Assembly: GCA_963969395.1 (NCBI GenBank)
Contig: OZ017799.1
Span: 16,184,501 to 16,248,500, forward strand
Reading direction: 5' to 3'
Source: Pseudoscleropodium purum
Taxonomy: Eukaryota > Streptophyta > Bryopsida > Hypnales > Brachytheciaceae
DNA length: 64,000 nucleotides
Shown piece by piece: positions 25,995-37,600 of this stretch. The translations under genes were made by a program, and so were the position numbers. Under the pieces are notes generated by a model. That model was not told the DNA's origin. It saw only the letters and a list, made by a program, of their open reading frames with translations, and ran no database searches. Position 1 is the stretch's first letter, and each line of letters starts with the position of its first letter.

Positions 25995-27369
25995 GTAAGT
26001 GTAACTCTGTGTTTAAGGTTGCTTTGAGAGCACCCTGCGTTAATTAAGTTACTACGAACCGATCGACTTCAGTTGCACACTATCGACAAGAGTGGATTGA
26101 AATAACGAAATAAGAGCCCCAGTTGGGCGGCATCAGTCTCCTAAAAAATCAGAGCCGGAACAAACTCACTCTGCTTGAATTGGGGCAATTGATAGAATGG
26201 AGATACCTCTGTGTCTTAACTTGTCATTTCAGAATATCAGAAATCCTTCACTTGACTAGGCTGGATGTTGAGAGATAGAAGACTAAAACATCAATATATT
26301 GTCGCAATTCAGAATAACTGCATTTTTTCGGGTGTGCGTGTGTGTGCGCCGTCCGCCTTGAATAGAATGAATGCCTTGGATTTTCCACCAGTATTATGTA
26401 GTGAAATTGATGTTTTAACGTCGAAACATTGTTAGTTTCAGAGTGGGAATATGCCGTAGTGAAGTTGTGGAACACAAGGTTCATCGTGAGGGTCATTTTT
26501 GTTGTAATGGTGTGTTTTTGGAGTGCGAAAATAGTGGTGTTCCAAGTCCACATTCAAGTGCCCAGAGCTCTAATAACTAGGATTGGTATAGATCTGAGGT
26601 TTTTTGTCAGAGGTTTCAGTCAGGCCAGTGAGATTAATTGAACTGAAATCTGCCATTTTAAAGAGCACGAGATTTAAGTAAATTAACGGTGTCTGCGACA
26701 GTGAGCTCCTAATCGTAGTTTAAAAAGTACGCCACTTGTATGTGCCGTATTTTGGTGGACATCTTTGGTTCTTTGAATCTACGAAGACCCGTTTCTCTAC
26801 ACTCACTGATTCTGAGTCTGATAATGTTCCGCTGAACAATTTGAAGCTATCATCAGGTGCTTGACGATGAGTAACCCACGTGAATAGGTGAGTCCTGCCA
26901 CAATCATATTTCGAAGAGAGGAATAAACTTGAAACTTTCTCCTCAAGAAAGTTGATGAAGGCCACACCAACGAATTATTTAATCTGTAACGGTTGTGTTA
27001 GATGCTTTGCAGACGTGTATTTTTCTAATTCATCATGTCGGAGAGGGTTATATTTAATAACCAGATGAAAGATTAGACTGCAATTTGTACTTCGAAAAGG
27101 AACCCATGAATAGGAAATATACCAAAAGATTCTAACCGTGCTACCATGAGCTACAGAACCCGACCTGCAATAGACCACGCCTGGCTGAAGAGTGCAAGTT
27201 AGTGCAAGGCTGGGGACACTCTTTGGATTGCTTTATGGAGCAGCCCAGTACATGACAAGTATTTAGATTTCAAATCCTCTACAAGTACAGAATGGAAACA
27301 CGAGAGTGCCATGTCTATCGTTACAAGTGATGAAGTAAATTATTGGAAGAAATAGGCTCAACAGAGGAA
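25995..27369. other. Upstream region of metallothionein copy A
   Basis: Moderate GC content, well conserved with 50,330-51,678 in copy B (mostly scattered substitutions and short indels). Frames in this stretch are not preserved between copies, so I regard it as non-coding upstream DNA, possibly regulatory. Confidence 0.45.
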
Positions 27370-27540
27370 TATCAAAACGGCACTGGAGTTTCGTAGTCTT
27401 TGCTTTGCATCTCAGAGTTTTCAAAATTATGTGCAAAAGCTTTCGATCAGTCTCCTTGTGCTGTTGTTTCTCCTCAAGCTCTCGACAATGTCAGGATGTG
27501 GAAAGCCTGATTGTGCACGTGGTAGCAGCCCTGGTTGCGG
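27370..27540 (+). pseudogene. Metallothionein fragment: promoter and exon 1 only
   Basis: Exon 1 (27,488-27,540, starting MSGCGKPDCARGSS) is identical to exon 1 of the intact copy B gene and keeps the same GGTCAGC donor. The expected second exon is absent because copy A jumps at about 28,071 to sequence equivalent to copy B 57,738. The TATA box of copy B (TATAAAAA) reads TATCAAAA here at 27,370-27,377. Reading through the donor gives only a few more codons before TGA. Both promoter and coding damage suggest a dead gene. Confidence 0.8.
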
Positions 27541-28070
27541 GTCAGCTGTCGTCCTTACCACTTGATGATTTGCTTCACGTTTTTGTGCAGTTCCAATTCT
27601 TCACGTTTTGTTTAGTTCCAACCTGTTTTTGCAGATTGTTGAGAACAGTGTTGCTTGTCTGCGACTGAGCTTCTCTGGCAGGCCCTAGCTAGAGTTCTTG
27701 AGTTTGTGCCTTTTATTTAGTGTGAAATTTTCATTTCCTTTGTGCAAGTAAAATAGTAATTGGATGCTCCAGTGCAAGATTAGTCAATATGTCTACATGA
27801 TCATCAAAAGAGTTGGTCTATGTGTTGAGACTGAAGCAGAGATGACACGGTTGTTGTAACATCAAGTTTGTTAATTTGGTGTATTCCAGTACTTCGGCTC
27901 TTTCTGTCCGCCCGGTTTGGAACATGAATTTGTAGAGGTTTCCATACGTGCATGTCACAATTTCTGAACCTGGGATCGCTCCAATTTAACGAGAAATTGA
28001 CGATTAGTTTATCTTTGCTCAATTGTTTGAAATGGAGGTAGCACAAATGCTTAACTATGTCTTAATTTTG
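27541..28070. other. Remnant of metallothionein intron, ending at deletion point
   Basis: Corresponds to 51,858-52,390, the 5' part of the copy B intron. Homology breaks at ...TTTTGTT|GGGGTGAGG. Right at the break GAGGACGAA occurs twice within 20 bp, which looks like filler DNA from end-joining. Confidence 0.6.
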
Positions 28071-28329
28071 TTGGGGTGAGGACGAAATGCTGAGGACGAA
28101 TTGCAACCCCTACGCGGAGGCATGTACCAATCGAGGCGCGCAGAGCGTCTGCTAATTAGACTAGATAAGCACGGTTGCTGACGGACACTAAAATTGGCGG
28201 TAGATGGGGTGTACCTCTCTGACAGAGGAGAGAGACGACGGCGAAGATCAACTGAAACGCTCTTTCTGAGGTACAATACCCTCATCGACGTAATGAACCT
28301 ACGTTGAAGAATACTAAACACCAGACCAG

Positions 28330-28815
28330 AACTGAATCACGATATATTAACTTAAGCTCTCCCTAGCGCTGGCTGACACGGATCCCACGCAGTAGGAAAC
28401 AGTCCTCTTGCTGACGTCATCCACGTTCAACAGTGGTCTTCACGTGGGACGGCTGACATTAATGGTACCATTAATGCCACTCCAGCCCGAAACGACCCCA
28501 CCAAGACCGGTAGGACATTGACCGGCGACCCCATCGACTTCCCCAGACCTCAGCCTTTGCAACTTTCCGACACTTGCCTTCTCTGCGTCCTATTTGCGTC
28601 TGCTTGGTGGCAGTTTTGGAGCTATGGCGTCTCCGCAGCTTGGTCCTCTGAGCCTATACACACAAGGAGGATCAGGCGAGGCCCTGCTGTCATGCATGTG
28701 ACGTTGTATTTGCCCTCTCAAGTTGTTCTCTGCCGCATCAGTCATTTCGTCGTTGGAGTGTCTTAGAAGCCAAAGAGATGACCCTCAATGCTCTTGGATC
28801 CGCACGGCAGTCAGG
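28330..28815 (+). repeat. GC-rich cassette, copy A
   Basis: Shared with 43,066-43,577 and 58,010-58,510. It contains TGACGT and CACGTGGG elements typical of bZIP sites (28,438 region) and looks like promoter plus leader. A 10-bp deletion relative to the other two copies (before CCGGTAGG near 28,507) shifts the longer frame seen there, which argues that the longer frame is not a protein. A 25-codon frame (28,624-28,701, MASPQLGPLSLYTQGG) is open in all three copies. Confidence 0.6.
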
Positions 28816-29430
28816 TATCAGGTCGTAGGAATGCGTTCAAGTGGGAGATTGAGTGTGGTTCCCTTGGTCGCACTGCATCTAGATTTGGTTGGGTTTCGGT
28901 AGCATTTCAGTAGCATCTAAGGGTGTCGTTTTGGGATACTGTGTGAATGACTTTTGCATCTTGAAAGCACTTTTCTAGATGTCCCTAGTTTGGGTAGGCT
29001 CTTGGGTGCTTGGGTCTCGTGTATGACCTTTGTATTGCAGTTAGGATTAGAGTGAACTTGCCAATGAGCGCATAAGTTGGAGAAAATTGAAATCCTTCTG
29101 CACAATAAAATAGAAACTTGCATGCTCTGAAATTTGACGTGACTATGAAGTGGCACCTTCACGAAATAGAAAGCAAAAAGGTTGTGTCTTACATTTTTGG
29201 TTGCTACTTAAAGGCAATAAATGTAGAGGTTGAAATGTAGTTAATATTCCTTGCAGCCCTTTACCGCCCTTTACCACACAGTGTGCAGTCACTGTGCAAT
29301 TGCACTAAATTTTGATCCCATCGCATTCCATTTTGTTCCCAAAAGTGTTTGTGGATGCACTCTCCTTTGGATGAACTCTCCGTTTCTTGATGTTATTGCA
29401 GGAAAGGACCAACGACCAGACGACTAGGGT
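28816..29430. other. Duplicated spacer, possible upstream region
   Basis: Collinear with 58,511-59,133. In copy B a 21-bp duplication (GGATGAACT twice) lies near 59,065. No gene seen. It leads into the leader-like CTAGGGTTT motif at about 29,424. Confidence 0.4.
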
Positions 29431-29992
29431 TTCCAAAGTGGTCGCTTCGTATACATAGTTTCGCCGTTATAACTTCAAACCCGCCGGTCTCGTTGGGTGG
29501 TCTGCCGCTGCTGACCGCGTCGTCCTTCCTCTGTTGATGATCATGGTGAGTTTCCGTTTCCGTTTTGTAGAAGCTCTTGTTGTGTTTCTTATTCTCAAAT
29601 TGGCGTCTTTTGGAGAGTTTTGGATTTGATTTAGTGATTTAGGTTTCTGGATTCCAATGTGAAGTAGAGAGAGCCTTGTGATTTGGAAGTAGCACTTCTG
29701 TTGACTAGTGTCCTAGTTGGGATTAACTGAATAGTGAGCTTTGCAGCCGTTTGTAATGTTAGTAGTTTAGGTTTCGCTTTAAGCTTTTTGTCTTCGTTGG
29801 TTTCGCGAGGTGGTTGTGTGTTTGGTCACTGCGTTCTACCAGTATTGTACGGGTCTGCCGCATTGTGCAGCATCGGTGATTGCTGTACTCCCTTTTTCTC
29901 GAGCTTGAAAGCTAAAACTTTTTTTTGCACCTGTTTTTTCTTCTGTCTAGGCGTTTCCTAGATGGCTAAACGTGGAAGAGGTCCAAGTCTTG
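29431..29992 (+). pseudogene. Two-exon small gene, copy A, unknown product
   Basis: A leader-like GACTAGGGTTTCC motif is followed by a frame (HFKP... part reads NFKPAGLVGWSAAADRVVLP) ending in ATGATCATG|GTGAGT at 29,545. A second exon, 29,951-29,992, starts after TCTGTCTAG with GCGTTTCCTAGATGG and ends at TTG|GTAAGT, in matching phase. In this copy the first ATG is ACG and a TAG interrupts exon 1. An alternative reading of exon 2 (ATGGCTAAACGTGGAAGAGG, MAKRGRG) resembles the start of ribosomal protein uL14, but the match ends after seven residues. I do not recognise the main frame; it could be a small mitochondrial protein judging by its basic-hydrophobic pattern. Confidence 0.3.
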
Positions 29993-30530
29993 GTAAGTTT
30001 TCATGCGCAATGGCCTTGACTCAGGGTTTACGAGACTAGCTTGTTGTAGGTTGCTGAGTAACGCCGACGTGTTGAATCTGGAAAGAGAGTTGGGTGATGT
30101 GCTCCAGTACACATTTTTGGCTCAATTTCCTGATCTCCAATTGCTTCTCACTGATTCAGATTCCAATCCCGTCACCTTAACAGTTCATAAGTCGACAAAC
30201 TTCCATGCCAACATCAGTCTCACCCTAATTCTTGATCTTCTTCTGACATCGGGATTTCGTCATCAACTTACTGGACTATTGGTGCTCAATCTTGCTCGTG
30301 CGAACTTTGACGGGATTCGGACTCTTGTCTAATTGTTTATCAGCGATTCAAAGAATTTGCTAAATGTTAGTGGAATGTTTAGCTAAGGGGAGTAGTGACC
30401 TAGTATGTAAATGAAGCCCCAAACACTTAAAGTCTTTGAAGTAGCTCGACAGCACAACAAATGAGCTCCCTGATTCTTCTGTAAGCCACAGCTCGTCCTT
30501 AACTCAATGTGCTGAAAATGACACTCTTGA

Positions 30531-30878
30531 ATGCACCACAACGGGCTTTTCTTAAACACTTCATCCATCCCTGAAATCGTCCAATCATTCATCCAAAGAT
30601 TCTTCGGTCTTCATCCGTATCCAAGAAATTCCTTTTCCTCATCCAAATTTCAGATGTCGTTTAGACTTGAACGATATATCATTCGTTCCTACTGCAGTGT
30701 TCCAAACTTTGCAATCATTCCTGGAGTTTGTGTGATGTCCGGCTATTGTGTGGTAAGATGCCCATTTCTATTGGAACCCATTTCCATTGGAATGAGGAAA
30801 TCCAAGTTGATTGTGGGCAGTGTGTGCAAAACACTCTTCAATAGAGGGTTGGTGCTCTTTTATGGGTGGATTTGCTAA
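30531..30878 (+). CDS. 115-codon frame nearly identical in both copies
   Basis: Starts MHHNGLFLNTSSIPEIVQ and ends FNRGLVLFYGWIC. The copy at 60,217-60,564 differs by one base (Leu to Pro), whereas neighbouring non-coding DNA differs more often. No known family, signal peptide or domain is evident. An antisense frame overlaps part of it. The low divergence could reflect coding constraint, conserved non-coding function or gene conversion, so this is a weak gene call. Confidence 0.2.
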   Translation: MHHNGLFLNTSSIPEIVQSFIQRFFGLHPYPRNSFSSSKFQMSFRLERYIIRSYCSVPNFAIIPGVCVMSGYCVVRCPFLLEPISIGMRKSKLIVGSVCKTLFNRGLVLFYGWIC

Positions 30879-33800
30879 ATACAATGTGTTACATAGTGAG
30901 TCCTAGAGCATGCAATGATTGGCAAATTGGTGCAAGACTGAATGGATGGTTGCAATGTTGTAGGGATGATCGAACTTGGGAACAATTGCAGAGACTAAGG
31001 ATTGATATCTCACTAAATTGATGGGATAGGAATGTGGACATTGACAAGTTTTGGACACATTTGGCTTTGAATTCTTGGAAAGAGTGGTGGAGAAAGCTAG
31101 ACTTTGTATTTCATTTATCTTGGATCTCTCATGATGTCAAGTGATCTTTGACAAAGCTTGAGATTGAAAGTCTTATTATTGACAGGTAAGATCAGTTCCA
31201 TAAACACACTATGTCAAGCATTGCACTTGTAATCTTCTCAAAGTAATGGCAATGTATTTGAAATTGTAATGTGCAAACTCATTTGTTGCAAAATCATGTG
31301 ACTAGGAATGGTCAATGTTGTACATGGTGGATAGCATAGATACAACCAATTGCAACATGTATTTCAATGTTCCACTTGAAAATCTTGTTTGATTGGGTTC
31401 ACATTGATTGATGTTAGCAACCAATAATGTTTGAATCCTATTGCATTCTATCAAAATATTGACTCCTAGGGACATCATTTTTTTATTTTCATTTGAAGTA
31501 TTTAGGAAGTCCCATAATTGTATGTGAAATAAATCTTTGGAGTGTCACTTGTTGGTGCATATATTCTAATGAAAAAGGGCAATAGTAGAGGTACAATGGT
31601 GGTCATGACTTTGTAAGTCAATATTGATTAGTATATTAACTTAGGTCAAGGAATTGACTTGAATTTTTCCAAAGGTGCCATGTAGAATCTTGAAATTGCC
31701 TTGAAATGAAGTCCATTGTCTTTAGTGGACTTAAAATCTTTTTTTTAAATACATATGTATTACAAATTATTACAAGTGGAGTTGGATAATAGTCTAATAT
31801 TTGAATTAGGACTAGTATCTATGAGTGAGATTTCACGTTCATCTTTAGTTCTAGAAGGATGAGACTTATCACCAAGGTATTTTACTAAAATTGATTTGAT
31901 TTTTGGAGCAATAGGTGCATTCCTTATTTTTAGTGATTTGGGAAATTATCCATTGGCCCATTTTTGGTTGCATTGTCCTTACAAGGTTAATTAATCAATC
32001 AACACAATATACGAAATGAAATTGTAGGTCCTTTGGCATAGCAAATGGTACTTGTTATAACCCAACTTTGTTCGAGTCATTTTTTTTGGTTTTTGAATGA
32101 TTTTGTTTGTATGTAGGGTTTGGATTTGAGCATGTATTTATGGCTTAAGGTACATTCATTGTGCTAGTAGAATAATGGAATGTAAACCAAAATTACATCT
32201 ACTTTGCTTTTACTTATGTTTTTTTATCTCTCCAAAATAGTTATGAATTTTTGAAGTTGGATTGACAAGTTTTAAAAGCATCCCTATCTTGTAATGTTTG
32301 TTGGTTCATTGAAGAGTCTAGTGTATACTTTTCGGATCACTTTCCTCCTTTGATTAGGGAATGTAATAGGTTTGCCCTTCTAGAAGGGAGACATTATTTT
32401 TAAGCAAATACTGAACTTCTTTAGCCTTTATGTACTATAGGAATTTTCATCTTCAAATACATGTTATGAGGCATTTTTGATTTTGAGATAGAAAGTCATT
32501 GACATTTGATTAGTTTGAAAAAATCAATACCACTTGTTTGATGAAAGTTCTATTGCTTTTTTGATTTGATAATAATTTTATCCCATAACTTTCTATAAGT
32601 TGAAGCTTTGGTTTAAAATATTGATAGTGTAGCTTATGAAGAAATTGGAGTCAACTTTTATCATATGATGTTGCCATTTACATGAGTTGTAGTATAAATT
32701 AGACAATGACTATGTTGGTTTATGTTTCAATTTTTGAAAAATGGAATTTGAAAGTAGGATGGCTTTTGGAGAATATATATGTTAGAGGGACAATGTTAGT
32801 ATAAACCTATGTAAGATAATGGGGAGATAATAATTTTAAGGATTGGAGTTGCAATTTATCTAGTTATATTAGAATTGGGTCAAATCACCTTCAAAGGTAG
32901 TAACAAAGGAATCAGACCTAGTCAAACTTGTAGTGTTATTTCTTTTGAGCTATTGCTATTTTAAAATAATTTTTTAATTATAAGTAGTTTAGTCCTTTTT
33001 AGTACTTTAGATCATATTGAGACTAATATTTTTTTTTATTCATGAAAAATCCACAAATTCTTTACCAAAGTTCCAATTAAATTTGAAATGTCAATGTGTC
33101 AAGTTTTTCAATAGTAGAAAAGGGGTCTAATTTTGAATGAATAATAATGTGACTAAATCCAAAAATTCTCATGTATATATATAATCATATGATAGAATAG
33201 AAAAGGACTCTTTTGCTTTTGTTGTAATTTGAATATTTTTCTATTTTCTATAATATTTAGAAGTAAAAACATATGAACATCCTTTTCAATATAAAAAATA
33301 ATCCAAATGATGATTGTATTAGAACAAAAAATGTATATATTATTCACTTGAAGGTTCCTATGTAAGATATTTTTGGAATTGAATGTTTAAATTTTTCTTA
33401 AAGAATAAATCAATAATTTTTCAGTAATCAATCAATTAATTAAAAAATTATACTATTTTGTGTCTAAGATTTAATCACTAAGAATACTTTTGAAGAGTTT
33501 TATACTTGAGAAGTATAAAAAATTTGGATTCAAGTATTGATTTAAAGTGATGTATTGTAATATAAACACTAAGTTTAGCTTTGTAGCTAGTGATTTACAT
33601 CCTTTTGAGGATTTTGATTATGACATTTTTTCTCTAGCCTATTAATGGGGAGAACTACAATAGTATTCATCTTCAAATTTATTAAAAAAATGAGAGCAAC
33701 AAAGTATACTAGAGCTTTAAGAGTTTAGATAAGGACTATAGACCTAATCATAGAAAAGTAATGGTATTGGTACCTTTTGAGTGTGGTTTGATCCAATTGG

Positions 33801-34651
33801 ATAAAGATTTTTTTGAATGGGTGAAAACGAATATGGTATTCAAGATTTGAGAAGTTGTATGATTATAGATCAAGGACATCAAGCATAACTAATGTTGTGA
33901 TGGTGACTTCCTTTTTTGTTCTAGTTTATAATCTAATTTCTATCGTCTTTTGTTGTATATTTTTAAATATGAAACATCTTGTAGTGGAGTTTTTGAAAGT
34001 CAATCTCTTGATTACATTCGTAGCTCTTTTTTATTTGACATAGAAGTTTGATGAATCCAATAAATAAGTGACCAAAGTTTATCTTTATACTTCTATTGGC
34101 CCAATATCCTTGAAACTTCCAATTTGATTAAATTTTGCGCCTCCAACATGTTTGAGAAGTTACAAAATCATCACTTGGTTGTCTTGTTTAGTGATATGTT
34201 TGAGCATCATAGCATTTACGTGTCAAAATGACATTCAAAAGTAAATGATCATTGTTGAATTCCCATCCATTAGTGGATGTCTTGTTATAATTTAGTAGAT
34301 AATAATTTGATTTCTATAAGACAAATACAATGTCCTACACATGGTTCTCTAAAGTTCTTTCCAAAGATAATGTTCATCATTATATTGCTTTTGCAATGTT
34401 GACAAATATTCAATGAAAAAATAATATCTTTAAATTTAATTTTATTGTGTGATAATAGATTTGCATCAAAATTTGCTAATGGATTTGATACAATTCTTTA
34501 TGTGAGAGAGTTCTTAATTTCTTAGCTAATTGACATCTTCTTAGAACCTTGTTATATTTATATATTTGGATGTTATTTTCTAACTATTTTTTTTGGATTG
34601 TTTTTGAAGCTAGTATAGAATATTAGTAGTTTATTCTATTTGTGGCAAGAA
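30879..34651. other. Duplicated AT-rich spacer upstream of the PNL gene
   Basis: Collinear with 60,565-64,000 until that copy is cut by the window end. Frequent stops and no motifs. The last 300 bp before 34,652 presumably hold the PNL promoter, but no clear TATA or other site stands out in this AT-rich context. Confidence 0.5.
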
Positions 34652-37600
34652 ATGGCTCGCTTCTTGATGTGGATGGCTCGCTTCTTGACGATGGCAACCT
34701 TTTGGAAATACATGGATTTTGCATGGTTTACGAGGTGAGCATAAATGTTCTATTGTAAGTGTTGGTGATTGAAAAGTGCATTTTAGAATACAAGAGTGTT
34801 CAAATGACAAAGTTCTTTGTATAGTTTTCTATATGATTCATTTTAAGTTTTAAGCATTTATGTAGATGACCAAATATAAAAGTATGTATTCTCGTTTCAT
34901 TAGGTAGATCACTCTCTCACTAAATAGTGTTTGATGATGGTCAATTTGAAAGTCATATTAAATTATTTTTGTTTAGGTTATAGGGAATTGCACTAGCTTT
35001 ACATCCTATCATGATATGTCATTGACAATAGGTTTCAAGCGCTTTGCAGAAAGGACAAGGATTTCTTACAAGTTCAAAGGGAGCTTTGTCAAAAACTTTG
35101 CAATGTTATACCAAGGCTTGAAAAATTCTTGAAGGATATGGAAGCATTTCCAAAGACAAAAGTCTTGAATAAAAATCAGTGCATTCATCTTTTTGGCAAA
35201 CTCATATCGGCCATGAAGGGGATTGACAAAATGTTGTCAAGCGCTAGCGAGGATCTCAAGTTCCAATCTATTTTTGATGAATTGTGTATTCTCCAAAAGA
35301 AAGTGGAGATTGTGGGAAAAAAATGCATTGAACAAGGTCAATGGTGTCATTCGGCTATATTTCAACTCCAAAACAAAGAGACTTTTCGTGAGTTGCTTTT
35401 AGAAATGAAGTGTTGTTACGATACGGCAAGGGATATATATTTATCCGAGCATTTCAATCAATCAAATGATATCCTACCTATTCAGTTTGATGCGGCTACC
35501 TATGAACAAGTTCTTCAAGATGGAGAAGAACTAAAGAAAAAGCTTGAACTTGTACTTGACGGAGAAGTCCCAGAGCATTATGAATTGGTACAACATTTGT
35601 TGTTGAGATTGAGAAATTTGGATCAAGTGGATGGTGGAGACTTGGATACTTTGGAGGTTCCTACTAACTTCAAACCACCAAAACCAATCCAAAAAATTGG
35701 TGCCGGAAGTGATGGAAGTGTGTATAGATCAAATTGGTTTGGACTTCCGTGTGCTACAAAAGTGTTAAAAGGTGACCTTGAAGATCTCTTGAACTCTCGA
35801 AAAGAGGTTGGTATTTTGGCAGGTTTGAGCCATCCCAATCTTGTGCAATTTTTTGGTTGTGGGATCACCAAAAGAGTTGAGGAGAATATGAAGGAAGACG
35901 GAAGAGGTGCAATGCATTTGGTGATGCAATTGAAGAACTCATGCGTGTTCCAAATGAAAAATCTTCTTCAATATTTTGGTTTTGGGATTACCCAAACAAC
36001 GGATGAAAATTCTACTGAGGATGAAACTTATGAGATGCATTTGGTGATGGAATTGATGGATTCAAGCTTGTCCACCATATTGAAGAGAATAAAAAGACCC
36101 ATACCTTATCTTCTTGCAATTGACATCATGCACCAAATTGCCAAGGGTGTGTATTATCTTCACGACATGCAAGTTGCTCATCTTGACTTGAAACCTGATA
36201 ATGTATTGTCAAGTTCAATACCTATGGAGGATTTGGATCCTCATTTCATATTCAAGGTCATGGATTATGGAACTTCTCTATTGGAAGTGTGTAGCAATGC
36301 AAAGAATCCAGAGCCATCAAAATATACAATTGGAACACCAAGGTATATGTGTCCTGAAATCATCAAGGGGAGTAAAACCCCATTGCATCCATTTCAAGCT
36401 GATGCATGGTCATTTGCCATGATTTGTTCTGAGATTCTATCTGGAAAAATTCCATATTTTGGTTTGGAACCAAAAGATTTTCATGATCAAATTGCACATA
36501 ATCATGGTAGTAATAGTAGTGAAAGTTTGCGACCAAACCTACCCAATAATTGCAAGGAACTCACAAACTTAATCCAAGAATGTTGGTCTCAAGACCCTCT
36601 TCAACGACCAACATTTTCCAACATTTGTGAAAGGCTTATGGGATTAAAGAAGTCTTTTTGGAAAGGAACATTTTCATGTGATATGGTCCCACAATTTGGT
36701 CCACCTTGCACGTTAAGAGATTCCAAGTTCACGGTAGACCATGTCCACAAGGTATGAAATTACTAAAGTAAAACATTCATATAGTGATTTGTGCTTTTTG
36801 TACTTTCCTTTGATACTTGACACTTGTGGTTTTCAAAGTAGTGTTTAATTTTTCTAAGATTGATTTAGTAAATATGACTTTTGTATTTGTATAGGTGAAA
36901 GAGCGAATTGCACTTCCAAAGGAAGTTCTTGTTGATTTGGAACATCAATTGTCTAAAGCCAAAGCGCTTTTGAAACAAAATTATATTGGAATTGTTGGCA
37001 TGGGTGGAATTGGCAAGACTACACTAGCAAAGGCAATATTGGGTGATGCCACAGTGAATTCCTTATACAATTCTTCATGTTTTATTTCACAATCCACCAT
37101 CTCTGAAGACTCGTACAAAATGTTGTGTGAGATCTTACCCAAACTTGGGAATGATCGGAAACCCAAGAATTTGATAGATGCGCAAGAGATGATGAAAGAG
37201 ATCTTGATTGCAAAGAATGTTCTATTAGTATTGGATGATGTCAAGGAAGAAGCCCTGGTGCATGACATTGTGCCCACCAACATTGTGCAAGCTAGCAAGG
37301 GTACCACAGTAATTCTCACGACACGCAAATGGAGTACAATAAAATCATTTGTGGGCATGGAGGGGAGGTTGGATGTAGAATTGTTGGATGAAAAGGCAGC
37401 AACAATGCTTTTTTCCACTCACTTTTCTAGGGATCTAAGTCATTTATCACCACACCTTGAAGCCTATAGCAAGCATGTTGTGAAAGCTTGCAATGGCTTG
37501 CCTTTGAGCTTGAAAGTCATGGGTTCATTTTTGCGCGATAAAGAGAAGTTGCGAAGTTGGGAACGTGCATTGCAAAGGATGGCAAGAGGAAGGAATTTGG

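Larger units (their letters stand above)
19761..34310 (+). repeat. Segmental duplication, copy A
   Basis: Collinear with 43,586-64,000. The offset is 23,825 bp at the start and about 29,690 bp at the end. The difference comes from blocks present only in copy B (about 49,830-50,305 and 52,391-57,738, plus 73 bp at 47,418-47,490). By eye most of the alignment differs by a few percent, except for a substitution-free tract. Homology starts at TATC(G/A)GTAGTAGTAT in both copies and is cut on the right only by the window end. Confidence 0.93.

Noticed and set aside
29962..29993. Start of ribosomal protein uL14 (MAKRGRG)
   Set aside because: Only seven residues fit. The rest of this conserved protein is absent nearby, and a different phase agrees better with the upstream exon and the GTAAGT donor.
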